This document shows, one piece after another, positions 36,101 to 49,399 of a stretch of DNA of 64,000 nucleotides. Each line of letters starts with the position of its first letter. Position 1 is the stretch's first letter. Under the pieces are notes generated by a model, which did not search any database, was not told where the DNA came from, and worked only from the letters and a program-made list of their open reading frames with translations. Location of the stretch: assembly GCF_000003815.2 (NCBI RefSeq), contig NC_049987.1, positions 14,230,266-14,294,265 of the forward strand. Direction: 5' to 3'. Origin of the DNA: Branchiostoma floridae. Lineage: Eukaryota > Chordata > Leptocardii > Amphioxiformes > Branchiostomatidae. A program made the translations under genes and the position numbers.

Positions 36101-39100
36101 AAATCATGAAATGTTTACAAAATCATAAAATTGCAAATATGCATTTGTAATGTATTGCTACTGAACTAAAGCATTGTTTCAACCATGAACTCCATCTACC
36201 AAGAGATTAGGTCCCTTCAAAAATAAAAGGATTTACAGTAATGTCCCATCTTTCCAATCACCAGGTACTGGTGTGATTGTGCTGTCTCCCACACGTGAAC
36301 TGGCCATGCAGACGTATGGGGTTCTGAAGGAGTTACTGAAGTACCACTGTCACACGTATGGGCTCATCATGGGGGGAACCAGTAGGTCATCCGAGGCAGA
36401 CAAACTCGCTAAGGGAATCAACATCGTTGTAGCCACACCCGGGAGACTGTTGGATCACATGCAGGTAGGATGTATGCTTTGTTCTCAACAATAAAATCAG
36501 GTTTACAATAAAACCTGTATTACTGATGATAGAAATTGCAAGGAATTGATTGTAACAAGAGTTCAAAGATCTCACACCTCTATAAATATATAATGTCTTG
36601 TATGTCATTTTTTATTGTACTTCATCAATGATGCAAATAAAGTATTGATAATGTTACAAGTGTAAGTCACATATTAAAACACAGACAGACCAAAAACAAC
36701 CCTCCCCGTGAACTAGCTAGTACTACATGTAGTAGTAAGCTCTTTTCAATGACCTGCAATGACGATGTCTTTCAGATGTTATACAATATTGATACATTAC
36801 TCACTTTGGCAACTCTGACCTTAACTACCTGTCACTCTGGCAACTCTGACCTTTACTTCTGTCACTCTGTGGTGAATGCGACTAGCATATACTGCAGAAA
36901 TACAGACAGACACATGGAAAACAGTACCTACCATTTCATGGACACTAACCATTTGACCAGTGCACTTTTTCCAGACACACTGAAAAGTATCTATAATCTT
37001 ATCTTGACATTAATGAAGAAATATTTTTCAAACAGAACACCCCCCAGTTCATGTTCAAGAACCTGCAGTGTCTAGTGATAGACGAGGCAGACAGGATTCT
37101 AGAAGTTGGATTTGAAGAGGAACTGAAGCAGATTGTCAGACTCCTTCCAAGTAAGTCATTGTGTTGACACGTTGTGCATTACATGAAAAAGCTTGCAAGA
37201 TGTTTGTAGAAAAATACAGATACATGTGTACTGTGTATGATATGATTTCTTTTGATATCCAAATGTGGCCAGGGTACCTTCCAATTTCTGCCGGGGCTCC
37301 TTACACTCACTGTCCTCTTTTAGGGCACCCCGGTAGAAATTGGATGGTATTCAGGCTAATCCAAATGTCTTTTCAGCATGAAATATTTTCCAAGGTGAAT
37401 ACAAATTACAAATGTGTATAATAAGAATAGATTGCACTGAGGAACACTCCAAGGGAACTAGCTAGCTAGACATTTACAAACTGTTGAATGTTCCCTTTGT
37501 CTAACCCCTGCCCCCCCTTCCCACCCAGAGCGCAGACAGACCATGCTGTTCTCGGCCACCCAGACCAGGAAGATCGAGGATCTGGCCCGAGTCTCCCTCA
37601 AGAGAGAACCGCTGTATGTGGGAGTGGACGACAACAAGGACCAGGCTACAGTAGAGGGGCTGGAACAGGTAATGTGTCTTATTTGGTAACTGTTAATGTG
37701 AACATAATTTCTTTATCTTAGATTTTCTTGCAAAATTACTGTAAAATCATTGATTTTTGCTGAATTTAATTTCACAATAGGAGTGGACAGGATGTTTTTG
37801 CAGTGTTTTATCTTTGCAATCAAAGCAATTCTGCAGCACAAATTCACTGGAGAGGCACTATAAAAAGCGGAAAGTTAAAACAACTACTGCAACTATTGTA
37901 AGATTCACAGTGTGGAGACACCAAACTTTACCTAACCAACATTGGTAAAATGGCTGAGACTTACCCAAATCAGCCTTGTTCACCGAACTGACCTGTTTAC
38001 TGCATCATCCGGGATGTGACATTAGAGAGATATGATTGTATCAACGGTCATAGGTGCCAGATAACCTATGGCGTCCCCCGTCTCTGTTCAACTTCAAAGT
38101 CACGACTACTTTACCAGTATTAGTTAGGTTCAGTTTATCCATATTTTCATTTACCGCCACAGTTGAGCTTTCATGTTAAGATTTACAATGCTGGACTATT
38201 GTTTTATTATTTCAGTAAACTCATCTGATTTCATTTCAATGGTTTTCTGTTTTCAGGGTTATGTCGTGTGCCCATCAGAGAAGAGGTTCCTCCTCCTCTT
38301 CACATTCCTGAAGAAGAACAGGAAGAAGAAGATCATGGTGTTCTTCTCCTCCTGTATGTCAGTCAAGTACCACTACGAGCTTCTCAACTACATTGACCTG
38401 CCTGTCATGGCCATCCATGTGAGTAGGATGTGGTATTTAACCCTTCTTCACAGTCTCATTAAAGTTGCTACCTCCTTGAACTTGGAGGTACTGTTTTTAT
38501 GATGCATGCGGATATATCTGGATGGAGAACAATGATTTTCGGTCGAGTGATCCTGGTGGTGAAGGTCAATTTTGGGTGTCCTGGTGGTTGAACTTGGTAC
38601 TGCAGCATCTATTTTTTGCATATCGTTGGTTGGTCCTCTGGTGGTTGACCTTGTTTTCTCCCCATGAACTTTCCCAACACATTTGGTACTGTCAATCTTG
38701 TGGTGGTTTTGTTTTCATGGTTTCTGCAATGACCTCTCCATTACACAATTGATTTGCATTTCCAATGCATGACTACTGAACAAAATTGTGTCAACAATGA
38801 ACTCAATCCACCACAAAAATCTCCTCTCCCCTTCTACTGCAAAACAAAGTCCCTGTAAAAATAAATGAATTTGCAGTATACATTTATTCAGTCCTTTACA
38901 CTTATTCAACTTTACACTTATACAATCAAGGTTAGAAGAGTGGAAGAAGCTATCATACATTTTAATGCTATGAGGCTGCTCAAAACTTTTCTTACTTCTT
39001 TGTAAGAGAAGCTGGCTGGTGTGTTACGCCAAAGGGTGGTTATACCAGCTATGTAGATACAGATACAGATAGATGTGTGTGCATCATCTAGCAAAACACT

Positions 39101-41535
39101 ACTATGGTGTTTTGCTTGTCAATCATAATTTACATAAACTGGCGGATCAACAGGGTCGTCAGAAGCAGACCAAGAGAACCACGACGTTCTTCCAGTTCTG
39201 TAACTCGGACACGGGGACGCTGTTGTGTACCGACGTGGCAGCGCGAGGGCTGGACATTCCCGCGGTGGACTGGATCGTACAGTTTGACCCTCCAGATGAC
39301 CCTAAGGTAAGACCAACAGTTTGGACAATTTTTTTCTGTTGTTATTCTGCTTTTTTTTGGTCAACTTTTTACAAAGTTTTCTGTGGGGACTCAAGATTTT
39401 TTATGTATCCTTCTTTTACTGAGTTGCTGGGCTAGCGGACACAAAATCAAGATCATGGGTTTGAATTATATTATTCCTGGCTAGCTGTTGTGTCCTTGAG
39501 AAAGGCACGATATATGACTTTCCTCACTCGACCAAGCTAGGTACATGTAGATAGATAGGTACATGACTAAGGTTGATAAAAGGATGTAGAAGGAGGGGGA
39601 TTTTCATCTTCCACTACTGTTCCAAATACACAGTGGCTAAAAAACCACTGACCCCATGGCCTCAAAGGCTATAGGAATTTACCTTTATCTCTTGCTGATA
39701 AGCTGTTTACTCTCTTTTTCTAGGAGTACATCCACAGAGTTGGCCGTACAGCCAGGGCGGGGGGCAGGGGACATGCTCTACTCATCCTGCGCCCAGAGGA
39801 GCTGGGCTTCCTCAGATATCTCAAGGCTGCCAAGGTAAGATCTGTTCCCCAAGATCATTCAAAATTAAAAATGTTTTCCCCTTTGCAAACACTGTTTTGA
39901 CTGTAATAGTATGAGTGTTTCATAAAATAATGATGACAAACAGATACAACATCCTTTGTGCTAAGAATGTATTTTGATATCAAAGGAATCTTTGTTATGG
40001 CTGCACCAGCATTGTAGCCAGCCAGAAATCGTTTTCTGTCCCCTCGATTTTGAATGGCTTTGGTACAGCATTACTAGGGGTGTTGGGGGCATGCTTCCAA
40101 GGAAAATTTTGGAATATAGACCCTCCAAAATGGTATTTCCTGCATTTTCAGGCTTAAATTTTGCTCACACTCACAGAGGACGGAATGGGCAAAACTTTTT
40201 CCGTCCCCGGCTGCAAAATTCCGTCAAAGGACGGAAAGACGGGTGCTGGCTGCAACCCTGGGCTGCACCCATTTTTCAGAAAGGATGGATCTTGTGTTCA
40301 AGGAGGTTCCTCAAGCATGTTAAGTATGCCCTACTACTGAAACCTGCTGACCTGTATGCTACTAAGCACTATAAGTGTCTGAATGAACTAAGCTTACCTG
40401 TGTCTTTTTTCATCACTCATACAGGTCCCCTTGAATGAGTTTGAATTTTCATGGAGTAAAATAGCAGACATCCAACCACAGGTATGAAACTTATTGTGAT
40501 GATATCATGTCATGTAGTGATTTTTCATTTTCTTACAACCAAACTTGTTGTATCAGTAGCATTGACATACTCACTATTGCTGTTCATTCTTCAGCTTGAA
40601 AAGCTGATTGACAAGAACTACTTCCTTCACAAGTCAGCCATGGAAGGATACAAGTCCTATGTGCGTGCTTACGATGCCCATCACCTGAAACAGATCTTTG
40701 ATGTGAATACGCTGGACCTGACCAAGGTGGCGATTTCGTTTGGGTTCCAAGTACCACCCAGTGTCGACCTGAGTATCCTTTACAAGTTTTCTATGTTTTT
40801 CCGACTTGTTGAACAAACATGTGCATCTTTACTGTCTTGGAATGTACTTGATATATTGTATACATAGTTTGACCTCTGAACATCTGACAAATCTCTATCC
40901 ACAGTTTGCCATATATGTAATATTTATGTCAGGGTAGAGTTTCATATCTGTCAGAAATGCTTTCTTTCCCAGAAGAGATCCCAGTCAAAATCTCAGTGGA
41001 TAGGATGATTGGAATTTGTATTTTCATCCCATTTGTAAATCCTCAATTTCAAGTCAGTCTATTGATCTTATAGTGACATGAATCAAATCAAAAAGTTCTG
41101 GCTGTCTTTAAAGCAAATATCTTAAGATTTACAACCTGCAATTGGTATCTCTCTTACCAGGCTACTATATCTACTATTGATTATACATTTTGTACATGAT
41201 AGACTTACTTCATCCATATATGTGGTAAAATTAATTAGGTTATATTACCTTTTGTCTAATTTTTATAGTCTTCCTTCATCAAAAAATGTGTTGAAAATGT
41301 ATTTATTGTAGGTCCTTGTTGACAATTTTGCATTAAAGGTAGGAGTGCAGGTTGTTTTGTACTAATTTTTCCCAGTTTGTCCTTAATTCCTGACTCAGAT
41401 GTAGCCAGCAGTAAGAAAGCCCTGAAGCAGAAGAAGAGGGAGGGAAGTTTTGGCTACAAGGTTGAGAAGGGTCAGAAGAAAGCTCGGATCTTCAAGCAGG
41501 TTGGAAAGAAAGACAAACGTCAGTTTGTCAGATAG
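33200..41535 (+). CDS. DDX18: ATP-dependent RNA helicase DDX18 (Has1)
   Basis: Fifteen exons: 33200-33260, 33661-33765, 34379-34507, 34704-34817, 35187-35331, 35775-35875, 36265-36464, 37036-37150, 37529-37668, 38257-38418, 39154-39306, 39724-39834, 40425-40481, 40595-40772 and 41399-41535. They total 1908 nt, 635 residues (human 670). It is a nucleolar DEAD-box helicase for 60S subunit assembly. A charged Lys/Glu/Ser N-terminus with a polylysine run (nuclear/nucleolar signal) precedes the core. Motifs in order: Q motif (FSSLEET...[12 protein letters not shown]), [10 protein letters not shown], Ia PTRELA, Ib TPGR, II DEAD, III SAT, V ARGLD and [10 protein letters not shown]. The C-terminal extension has [28 protein letters not shown] and a basic tail. 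All catalytic motifs are intact. Confidence 0.98.
39440..39545 (+). mobile_element. SINE-like element, copy C (DDX18 intron 11)
   Basis: Contains GATCATGGGTTTGAAT (B-box-like), TGTGTCCTTGAGAAAGGCAC and CTTTCCTCACTCGACC, matching copy A at 23971-24127 read on the minus strand. Lies in the intron between exons 39154-39306 and 39724-39834. Confidence 0.65.
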
Positions 41536-41665
41536 AAATCATTATGGCATTTACTGTAAATCTTGGAAAGTTTGAGGCGGTTTTATTTTTACCACACTAA
41601 TTACGACACCGTAAATATACATTTTGGGGCTAGTACTGTTTTGACAACAACATTAAATGTTACAA

Positions 41666-41671
41666 AATAAA
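41666..41671 (+). promoter_or_regulatory. Candidate DDX18 polyadenylation signal AATAAA
   Basis: Hexamer about 130 nt after the DDX18 stop codon. Confidence 0.65.
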
Positions 41672-41805
41672 ATGCTACAAAAAACTTCTTTTCACTCCCA
41701 CTACAAAATGAAATCCCTTCAAAAGTGACAGAATTTTAGACTGAAACACATGCTGTAAGTACATGATTTACATATAAATATCCTGGCTCTGTTGATGTTT
41801 TTTGT

Positions 41806-41831
41806 CTTTCGCCGCGCTTCCGCGGCGAAAG
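41806..41831. repeat. Perfect 11-bp hairpin with CTTC loop, start of a dispersed repeat
   Basis: Arms CTTTCGCCGCG and CGCGGCGAAAG enclose a CTTC loop. A TCCG microsatellite (about 41857-41885) and a two-unit 106-bp direct repeat follow, so it probably marks the end of a repeat element. Confidence 0.85.
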
Positions 41832-41892
41832 GCAATCAGACCGATATTAGATTTCTGTCCGTCTGTCCGTCCGTCCGTCCGTCCGGGTCGAC

Positions 41893-42098
41893 CATGCCAT
41901 ACCGTGCTAGCGAGATATTCTACCCTGTAGATTCGACGGTATGTAACGTTATGACATACGTATCGGCCTACCATGAATGTGCTGCTTGGTTTGCGGTCCA
42001 TGCCATATCGTGCTAGCGAGATATTCTACCCTGCAGATTCGACGGTATGTAACGTTATGACATACGTATCGGCCTACCATGAATGTGCTGCTTGGTTT
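41893..42098. repeat. Two-unit direct repeat, period 106 bp
   Basis: The two units share GTGCTAGCGAGATATTCTAC, GATTCGACGGTATGTAACG, TTATGACATACGTATCGGCC and TGAATGTGCTGCTTGGTTT with very few substitutions, so the duplication is recent. Confidence 0.9.
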
Positions 42099-45000
42099 CT
42101 GTATGGCTTATAAGCAGGAATTTGCAGAGACGGATGTGAACGGTGAGGATTTCTTCGTAAGATTGTATACAATTTATAAACTAACATGTTCGCTGTTTGG
42201 TTATAATAAAACAGACATTGTAGAGAACAGTTTGACATGTCATTTACTTTGTTTTATGGAAAATCACCGCTACAAAATCTAGAATTGTGTAAGATGCGTG
42301 CGCCGCATCTGACATGGTGTGGGAGGGGGGCGTATTCGGAAATTTCTTACTCTAAGAAATTTCAGGCTATTTTCGTGTAACAAACTTCTTTCAGCAAAAT
42401 AGTAGCCCTCGGATGCGTTGAAAATAGAATTACCCACATTTAATTTATAATTTCGAAAGGGAAGATTCTGACCGAGCTCGACGGAGTGAGTCTGACGCGT
42501 GACGTCACGACTCCGTCAAGTAAAAGCATAATTGCGTTACTAAAAGAAACGAAACGTTCCATTAAACATACCACGGACCTGTTTTAGTTTAAAATATCTA
42601 CCTTTCACATGATCTTGCCATTAAAAAAAATATTTCCATTACTGTATATGCCATGTTAATATTTTATGTTCAGTTGTTTATGGTGACAATACTTTGTTTG
42701 TTCTTGCAGAAATTCAGGACACATCTACTGATAAATTTGATTACTACAGTGCACTTTCATAAAACCCTGTTGTACTGTAACAGAGCCGTTCTTAACAGCG
42801 AAACAATCCGAATAAAGTTAACATCATTCATGCAGTTGTGTTATTATACAGTTCAAGTAAAATATACTCTGTGAGAACCACTACCTTACTAAACAGTTAT
42901 ATAACCTAGCACTTGACCAAACTGTGCCAGAGCTGCCAACGTTGCAGACTTGGCACCCACGCTTGACCAAACTATGCCAAACAATTTTACCTACACAATA
43001 TAAGTAAGCGAAAGACTAGCTTTTTTCAGAAGCTCTTGTTTGTTCTCTCTTTCATCTATGTTGCTGGTTTAAATCTATAAAGTAAAGATGCTCTTCCCAG
43101 CTGACACATTATAACAATGTTTTCCTTTTAAGTACACTGTGACATTTGAGTAGAAGTGGTGGTAAATTGTTACCAATTTTATTTATGTTTTTGTTAATAT
43201 AGGTAATTGTGCTTAAAAAAACTTCATGTAACTTTCATAAGCTTTGATTTCAAAAGAAAGAAAAAATATCAAAACCCTACTAATGTTATTGAAACCATTG
43301 TGTCTGTGTATACTAGATAGATTGTTAGATTGGAATATACTGTAACCTCTTTCAGTCAGTGATGCTATCCCAACAAAATGATAAGATTTTCTCAGGTCAT
43401 CACTACTGGTATATCCAAAAATGTATTAGATGGATTCAGAAGACTTATGGCAAATATTTGGCTTAGTTATATAATCTCTTATTCTCTTCAAGGTCAAGCA
43501 AATTATCACACTTTAAATGGTCTGCAGAAGTCTTGCACACTTTAAAGCTCCATCTTCTTGGTTGAAATGCACATCCTACTGGTTCCTTGTCTGCAAATCT
43601 GGTATGAACTGCAAGGGGGCACTTTTGTACTGCATATTGCTAGTGGGCCATCTGCTATCATTGCATATTGGTATACTGATAGGATTATTGCCAACTTTTC
43701 CTTTATCATAGTTCATTCTCTTTACAGAAACAAGCTGATGAAATTTTCTAGTATTTGATCATTTAAATCACTGTACCTTACTACCTATGGCAGCATTTAT
43801 ATAGTCATTGTATATAAAGAACTGTCCATGTAGAATTTTGAACCGAGATTGCCAATTACACATTTGACAAGAGGCAACAATACAGCTTACTATTGTCTTC
43901 ATTGTTGTACAGGATCGAAAACATTTTTTCAGTTCCAGCACATCCCTAAAAATGCAAATGTCAATGATGTTTGCAAAGAATCAACATAAAAATGGTCAAG
44001 AATCTACTTAAAGTCTAAGATGTGATCATATATGTAAGCAATGATATAATGTGTAAGTCGGCAGATGTCAATCTATTCTGAACCAATTTTTATTGCCCCT
44101 GATGTTAACCCTTACCCCACAGGGCTCCCCAGGAGACAGTTGTGTTCATATGGAAACACCTTGAACCCCAGCTGTTTATGGCAGACACGTGTCTGAAAAT
44201 GTCCAGTTAATCACAGTCTGGTACCCCCTATGGGTTCCTATCGATTTCAATAATGTCTACCCCAAGAGGAAAACCGAAATGAATACATGTACTTTTTTTG
44301 TACACCCAGAAAAAGAGCAGCACTGCCAACAGTATAGACAGCAAGGAAAACATGACTCAGGACAATTTCTTTCAAACACTGTTTGACCCAGGTTTATGTC
44401 AAATTTTGTTTTAGATAGTGTATTTTGCTTGCTCTTGCTTTGAAACAACCATATACCAGTGCTTGTTCTGGGGTTTATATCCACTGTACTCAGTTGGGTC
44501 TGGATCACTTCATCATATATCATGTCTAAATGAAATGTTTTATAGCTTTTACAAAGAGTAACATGTAATAAAGCAGCTAAGCAGAAAAAAGTAGCCAGAG
44601 AAAAGTGATAGGAAAAAGCAACACAGATTTGGCACCTTTCTTTATTTCTGGCGTTTTAGTCCTTTGAGATTTGAGGCACATGGCACACAAATTGTCAGCC
44701 AATGTTACACCTATTTCCATGCAAATTTTCCCAATCAAATGTTTTTATTACCACCTTGCATGGGGTGGGTTCCTATTGTTTCCCATATGTCTGTCTCTTT
44801 CACTGCAGGTTTCAAAAGGCTGGTTTAATTGACAGATAATGACCTTTGTGTCTGCGGTATTTCATGTGGTAATAAACGACACCGAATCTTTTGTTTGATG
44901 AAAAGTCAATAAGAATTGAACACACGCCAAACAGCTGCTAAATAGACTCTTCTTTTGGGTTGGGTCTTTTCATCAAGACTACAGTTTATAAGGTTATATG

Positions 45001-45600
45001 TATAGGCCATACATAGTTGATGCCATTTTCCTCAATTGAAAACGAAACCATTTAGGCCCGTTTTCACGAGATGACAATTGCCGAGTGGCTGATGTTCAGC
45101 CAAAATTGGGCTTTAATTTCATAATTGTAATATGATGCAATAGTATGGCTAAGAAGATAGCAAATGGCACAAAACATTAGTGCAGACTTTGTGGTGTTTG
45201 GTGTCAAGCGCTTGTCAAACACTGAGTCACAACCTAAGCGGTGTTAGTAATAAATTTTGCTGGTCTCTAATTCAAGATCTTGGACTGTCTTTGGCTTATA
45301 ATTTTGAGGTAGGGACAGGAGGTGGCACTAACTGTTGCCTGATACTCTCTTTACTGCTTTGACCTAAGCATTTAGGAATTATCTACAGTTTTGTAAGGGC
45401 CTGTAAACCATTTGATAATTGAGTTATTTTAATTTGCCTTCAAACACCTTTTATTACAAAATATCTAAATTCCTATATCAGACAAACAACATCATAAAGC
45501 TATGGCATTCCACTCATCTTCATTTCCTTCAGATTTTTCTGTAACCTCTTATTATAGCTTGGTATAGTGAGTTTGGTATATCTGTAAATAGATTGTCACA
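42099..45600. other. Intergenic, AT-rich, no gene recognised
   Basis: Only short random frames. No RNA gene, intact element or conserved domain seen. Confidence 0.4.
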
Positions 45601-45633
45601 AATTTGTTACAGCAAGGAGGTCCTTAGTTACAG

Positions 45634-45657
45634 CAAGGAGGTTATATAACCTCCTTG
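45634..45657. repeat. Perfect 24-bp palindrome of the CAAGGAGGTTA family
   Basis: Arms CAAGGAGGTTAT and its reverse complement meet without a loop. GTTACAG flanks both sides, which may be a target duplication. Related arms occur at 49521-49558, 22262-22282 and 48364-48375. Confidence 0.8.
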
Positions 45658-46472
45658 GTTACAGGTCGCAAAATAGAATCTTTCCAAGTCTGAAGAATTG
45701 TTATACTGATGTTTGCCTTTGTCAGCAGTTATATGTGCGTTGTCCATTGTCATATACCTTTAAAAAGGATGTGGAAACCTGTTGAGAACACAACTGTCAG
45801 TTCCAGAGAAGGTGTCAGTGATGGGTCTATTAGGGGAACATCTCCGCCACACTTACAGTAATGTCCTAGAAACAGGGAAATCCTGCTGAGGGGGGTTGTC
45901 TGTGGCCCCGGTAGGGGGTGACTACGAGCTTTCGAAAAAGGTGACAACTTTTGTATGGACAGGGAATGGAGCGTGCACACGTGTTGATAGACATATGTCA
46001 GCTGTGTGATACACGTTTTTTTACTCCAATGAACATTTAAAAGCAACCCTTACTAATGTCTTCTTGTCTTATTTGATTTATGATGGACAAAACTGTCCTC
46101 AAGCTTTGATTTTTTCTTTATTTCATTTTTATTAGCCATCATGCCACGATGTTCACTCAATTTTTATGCTACTTTCAAGCATGCACTAAACAGCACCAAA
46201 TGAATTAAAGGATCTTGGTCAGTGTTTTATGGATAAGGCTTTCTTGTGGGCTGTTTCTTTTGTCGCCTTCCACTAGATTGAGGTATATAAAAGCCCTAAA
46301 CCATGTGTAAAATATTACCTCCAATCTTGTTTGGAGATTCACTGGTACAGTAGTTTCAAATAGTGTTTGCTAGTAGATTGGAATGCCTTATGCCACCTGC
46401 AAATAGCAGCTCCGAAGGTGGCATAATGCAGCTACAGATTACACAATATATAGCAGTCTAGGGCCAGAAGCC

Positions 46473-46547
46473 AAGCTACCCAGTACAAAAAGAAATGGCT
46501 AGCAAAAAGACGAAGAAAAAAAGGTCCAGAGCCTGCTATGTAGGCTA
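46473..46547. mobile_element. Degraded arm of the foldback element
   Basis: CCAGTACAAAAAGAAATGG, AGCAAAA and AGAGCCTGCTATGTAGGCTA match the right arm of the intact element at 50222-50687 with several differences. Confidence 0.75.
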
Positions 46548-49399
46548 CCTACATGATCTTGAAGCCAGTGGCACGGTGTAATAGGGAGCTTCGCTGGCAT
46601 TAGACTCAGGTGTCAAACTGCAATGTGTAGAAGGACCCAACATACTTTTCAAAGACAAGTGGTAAACCAGGTGTGCTTGGAATTGACTTTTAAGATGTGA
46701 GCCATACCTCACCTCCATTGAGGAAAGAGCTTTACTGTATGTGGTACCAGATCTACTGTACTATACATTAGTATATCAGTCCATCAGGACCCCTACAGGC
46801 CTCCTCTGGTCCCCATGTGTGGGTCACACCTCTGGAAGTATGGACAGATGTCCAGGCTTTGAGGTGAGTTCATTCTGTCCCATTCACACCCTGGTGTTAA
46901 TGCTGTTAGGGGCCATAAACAGTGAGGTGCCTGGGGCCTGTTCTATTGTATTAAAGGATGACTGATATCTGTCAGTCTATCAGCCAAGATGTAATACGAT
47001 AAACAGCTTATGCCTCTCGCAAGTTATTACCACTACCTAGCTACAGATGGCCTTCCAAATAAGCAGTTTCTACTGTGATTGTTACTTTTTTTTCAGCAGC
47101 CAAATGAGTTTGGTCTACACAAGATCATAGTCTTGTAAGGCAGTCATATAATACAGGAGATCTTTTCCTTTTCTTCCATCAAAGACATGAATGAGATGAA
47201 GAAATTGTAACTTACTTTTGTATGCTAAGATCTTTAGGTTTCAAAGGGGCTAGGACATGCACAATTTCAATGGTTCACCCATGCTTTAATGATGAAAAGG
47301 CTATGCTAATTTTAATCAAGCAAGCAAACAAGCAATTTTAATCATTTTCCTAGATATATGTTTACTCCCTTGTCAGAGATTTACAGAGAAAATACTCTGC
47401 TGATACAATGACAGTAAGGATGAATTGTACTTGGCATATAGTGGTTTAAAAATGCATAAAAGGATGCACAAGTCAGGTTTGATACTAGTCGTAAGAAAAC
47501 TCAGTCATTGAAGTCTTTATGTCTTCAATTGAAATGATGATGATATCTTCAATTAACCCTTTCCTACAGACCTCTGCTGTAACCAGTAAAAACTCGGAAC
47601 TTGGATGCATCCTTAGAATGAAGAAGGTTATAGCCAGTGTAAACACTAGGAGAGAGCTAGACTGACAGATGTTAGTCCACGTGAGTTCATTAATTGTGCC
47701 AACTCCATTAACCAGCAGGGTTCTGTGTTGTTAACACGTAAGTGTCGACGACCCCATCACACCCCCTACCCCCCATGCAGAGCCCCACCCCACAGGGCGG
47801 TTGGCGCCTGCGTGTCAATGTCTCCCCAATCCCCCATTTAGACTATCATTCATGATCGGACACCTCTTGCATTAGGTACGGTCGTAAAAGTATTAAAGTC
47901 AGTCCTGGACTATTGTTGGTGTACAAGGTTGGCGCCTGCCAGCTAAGCTATCAATCATGACATGACACCTTCTTCCTCTGCATTGGCATCTGCTTGAAAA
48001 GGTTTTGCCCAGCCGTAAAAACTTTGGCGTAAAGACTGTCCTGTCTATTGACTGATGAAGAAGATCGTTTTGTACCAGTTCCTGTCAAGTGCCCATCCTC
48101 TGCACTTATGACACTTGTGGTCTTCACCATAGAAGATTGTGCGAATTATGACAAAGGTTGACATCTGTCCTTAGCAATCTATACATAGTATGTATTCATG
48201 AAGGTTCCTCAATACCATATTGATCCCAGTATGCAGAATATGTGCAAAATGTGTGCTGCACATGTACCATTTTCTGATACATGTACTCAAAATCTAAATG
48301 TACTGTAAGTAGGTGCAGTGGTTTTACCTGAGTGCCACCCAAGTTAGTTTCATCGTCTGCCAAACCAAGGAGGTTAAAAAAAGACCTCATTGGTCAAACT
48401 CACAGCTTTTTCCTGGGATCCAGTACTTGCCTCTATACTTGTGGTTGGGAGGGGGATGTAAACTAACTAGGATGGCACCAAAGATAAGTGTCGTTTTCCA
48501 TTACTGATATAGCTAATACATTGCACCATGCATATTGAGGTACAAAACTCGAGCAGCTAGAGTAGGATTTAAACCCCTAACCAAGTAGACTTCTGCATGT
48601 TATGACGGTTGGAAATAGATAGTGGCTAATACAACATGTCTGCTTTAGAAATGCATGATTTATGAAGGCGTAAAAGAAAAAGATCCACACCTAACCGGAA
48701 GCCTGCCTAGGAGGTCCATGCTTGTACACAAAATGAAAACAGGACAATAGGTAAAGATTACAACAAGGAAACCTCCCCTACGCGGTACACGCGAACAGGC
48801 ACGCGACAATGTCGCAGTTCAACATCCCAGCAGGCTACACTCACTAATGGATCACAGATCATTACCTCCGATATCCTGGTAGACAGAAAACATCCCATCA
48901 AATGGAGACAACTCTTTGAAAAGGAGTTTCTTAACTCTTATTAAGGAAAGGTTTAAAATTCTTTGCTGAAGTCACTGCATTAACAGGTGGTTAAGGTGCA
49001 CTCTATATGGCTTTAACAAAGTATACAAGATATGTCTGTTTCTTTCTCATTATCCAGGGTAGGTTGTATAGAACATGTCACAGATGTTGTGGGCTGTCCT
49101 CTATTTTTAGGTAACACACAATTGTGACAGATACAAAGACAGTATTACTGACTGCCCAGCTTGAGAGTGAGCCAACCATCCAGGGAGTATCATCAAGTAG
49201 TAATGTAAGATGTGTTTATCACACAAAAGGCTGTGGTAAACTAGATGTGCTGGGGCTATTGCAGTCAGATCAAGAGGTTGCCAATTGGCATATAAGACCA
49301 TAAAACTTGATTTTATGGATGTTTGTTAATTTAACATAACTGAGAAGCTGCCTTCAGGCATAGCACATCAACTTTGGACAAGGTACAAGCTGCACAAGA

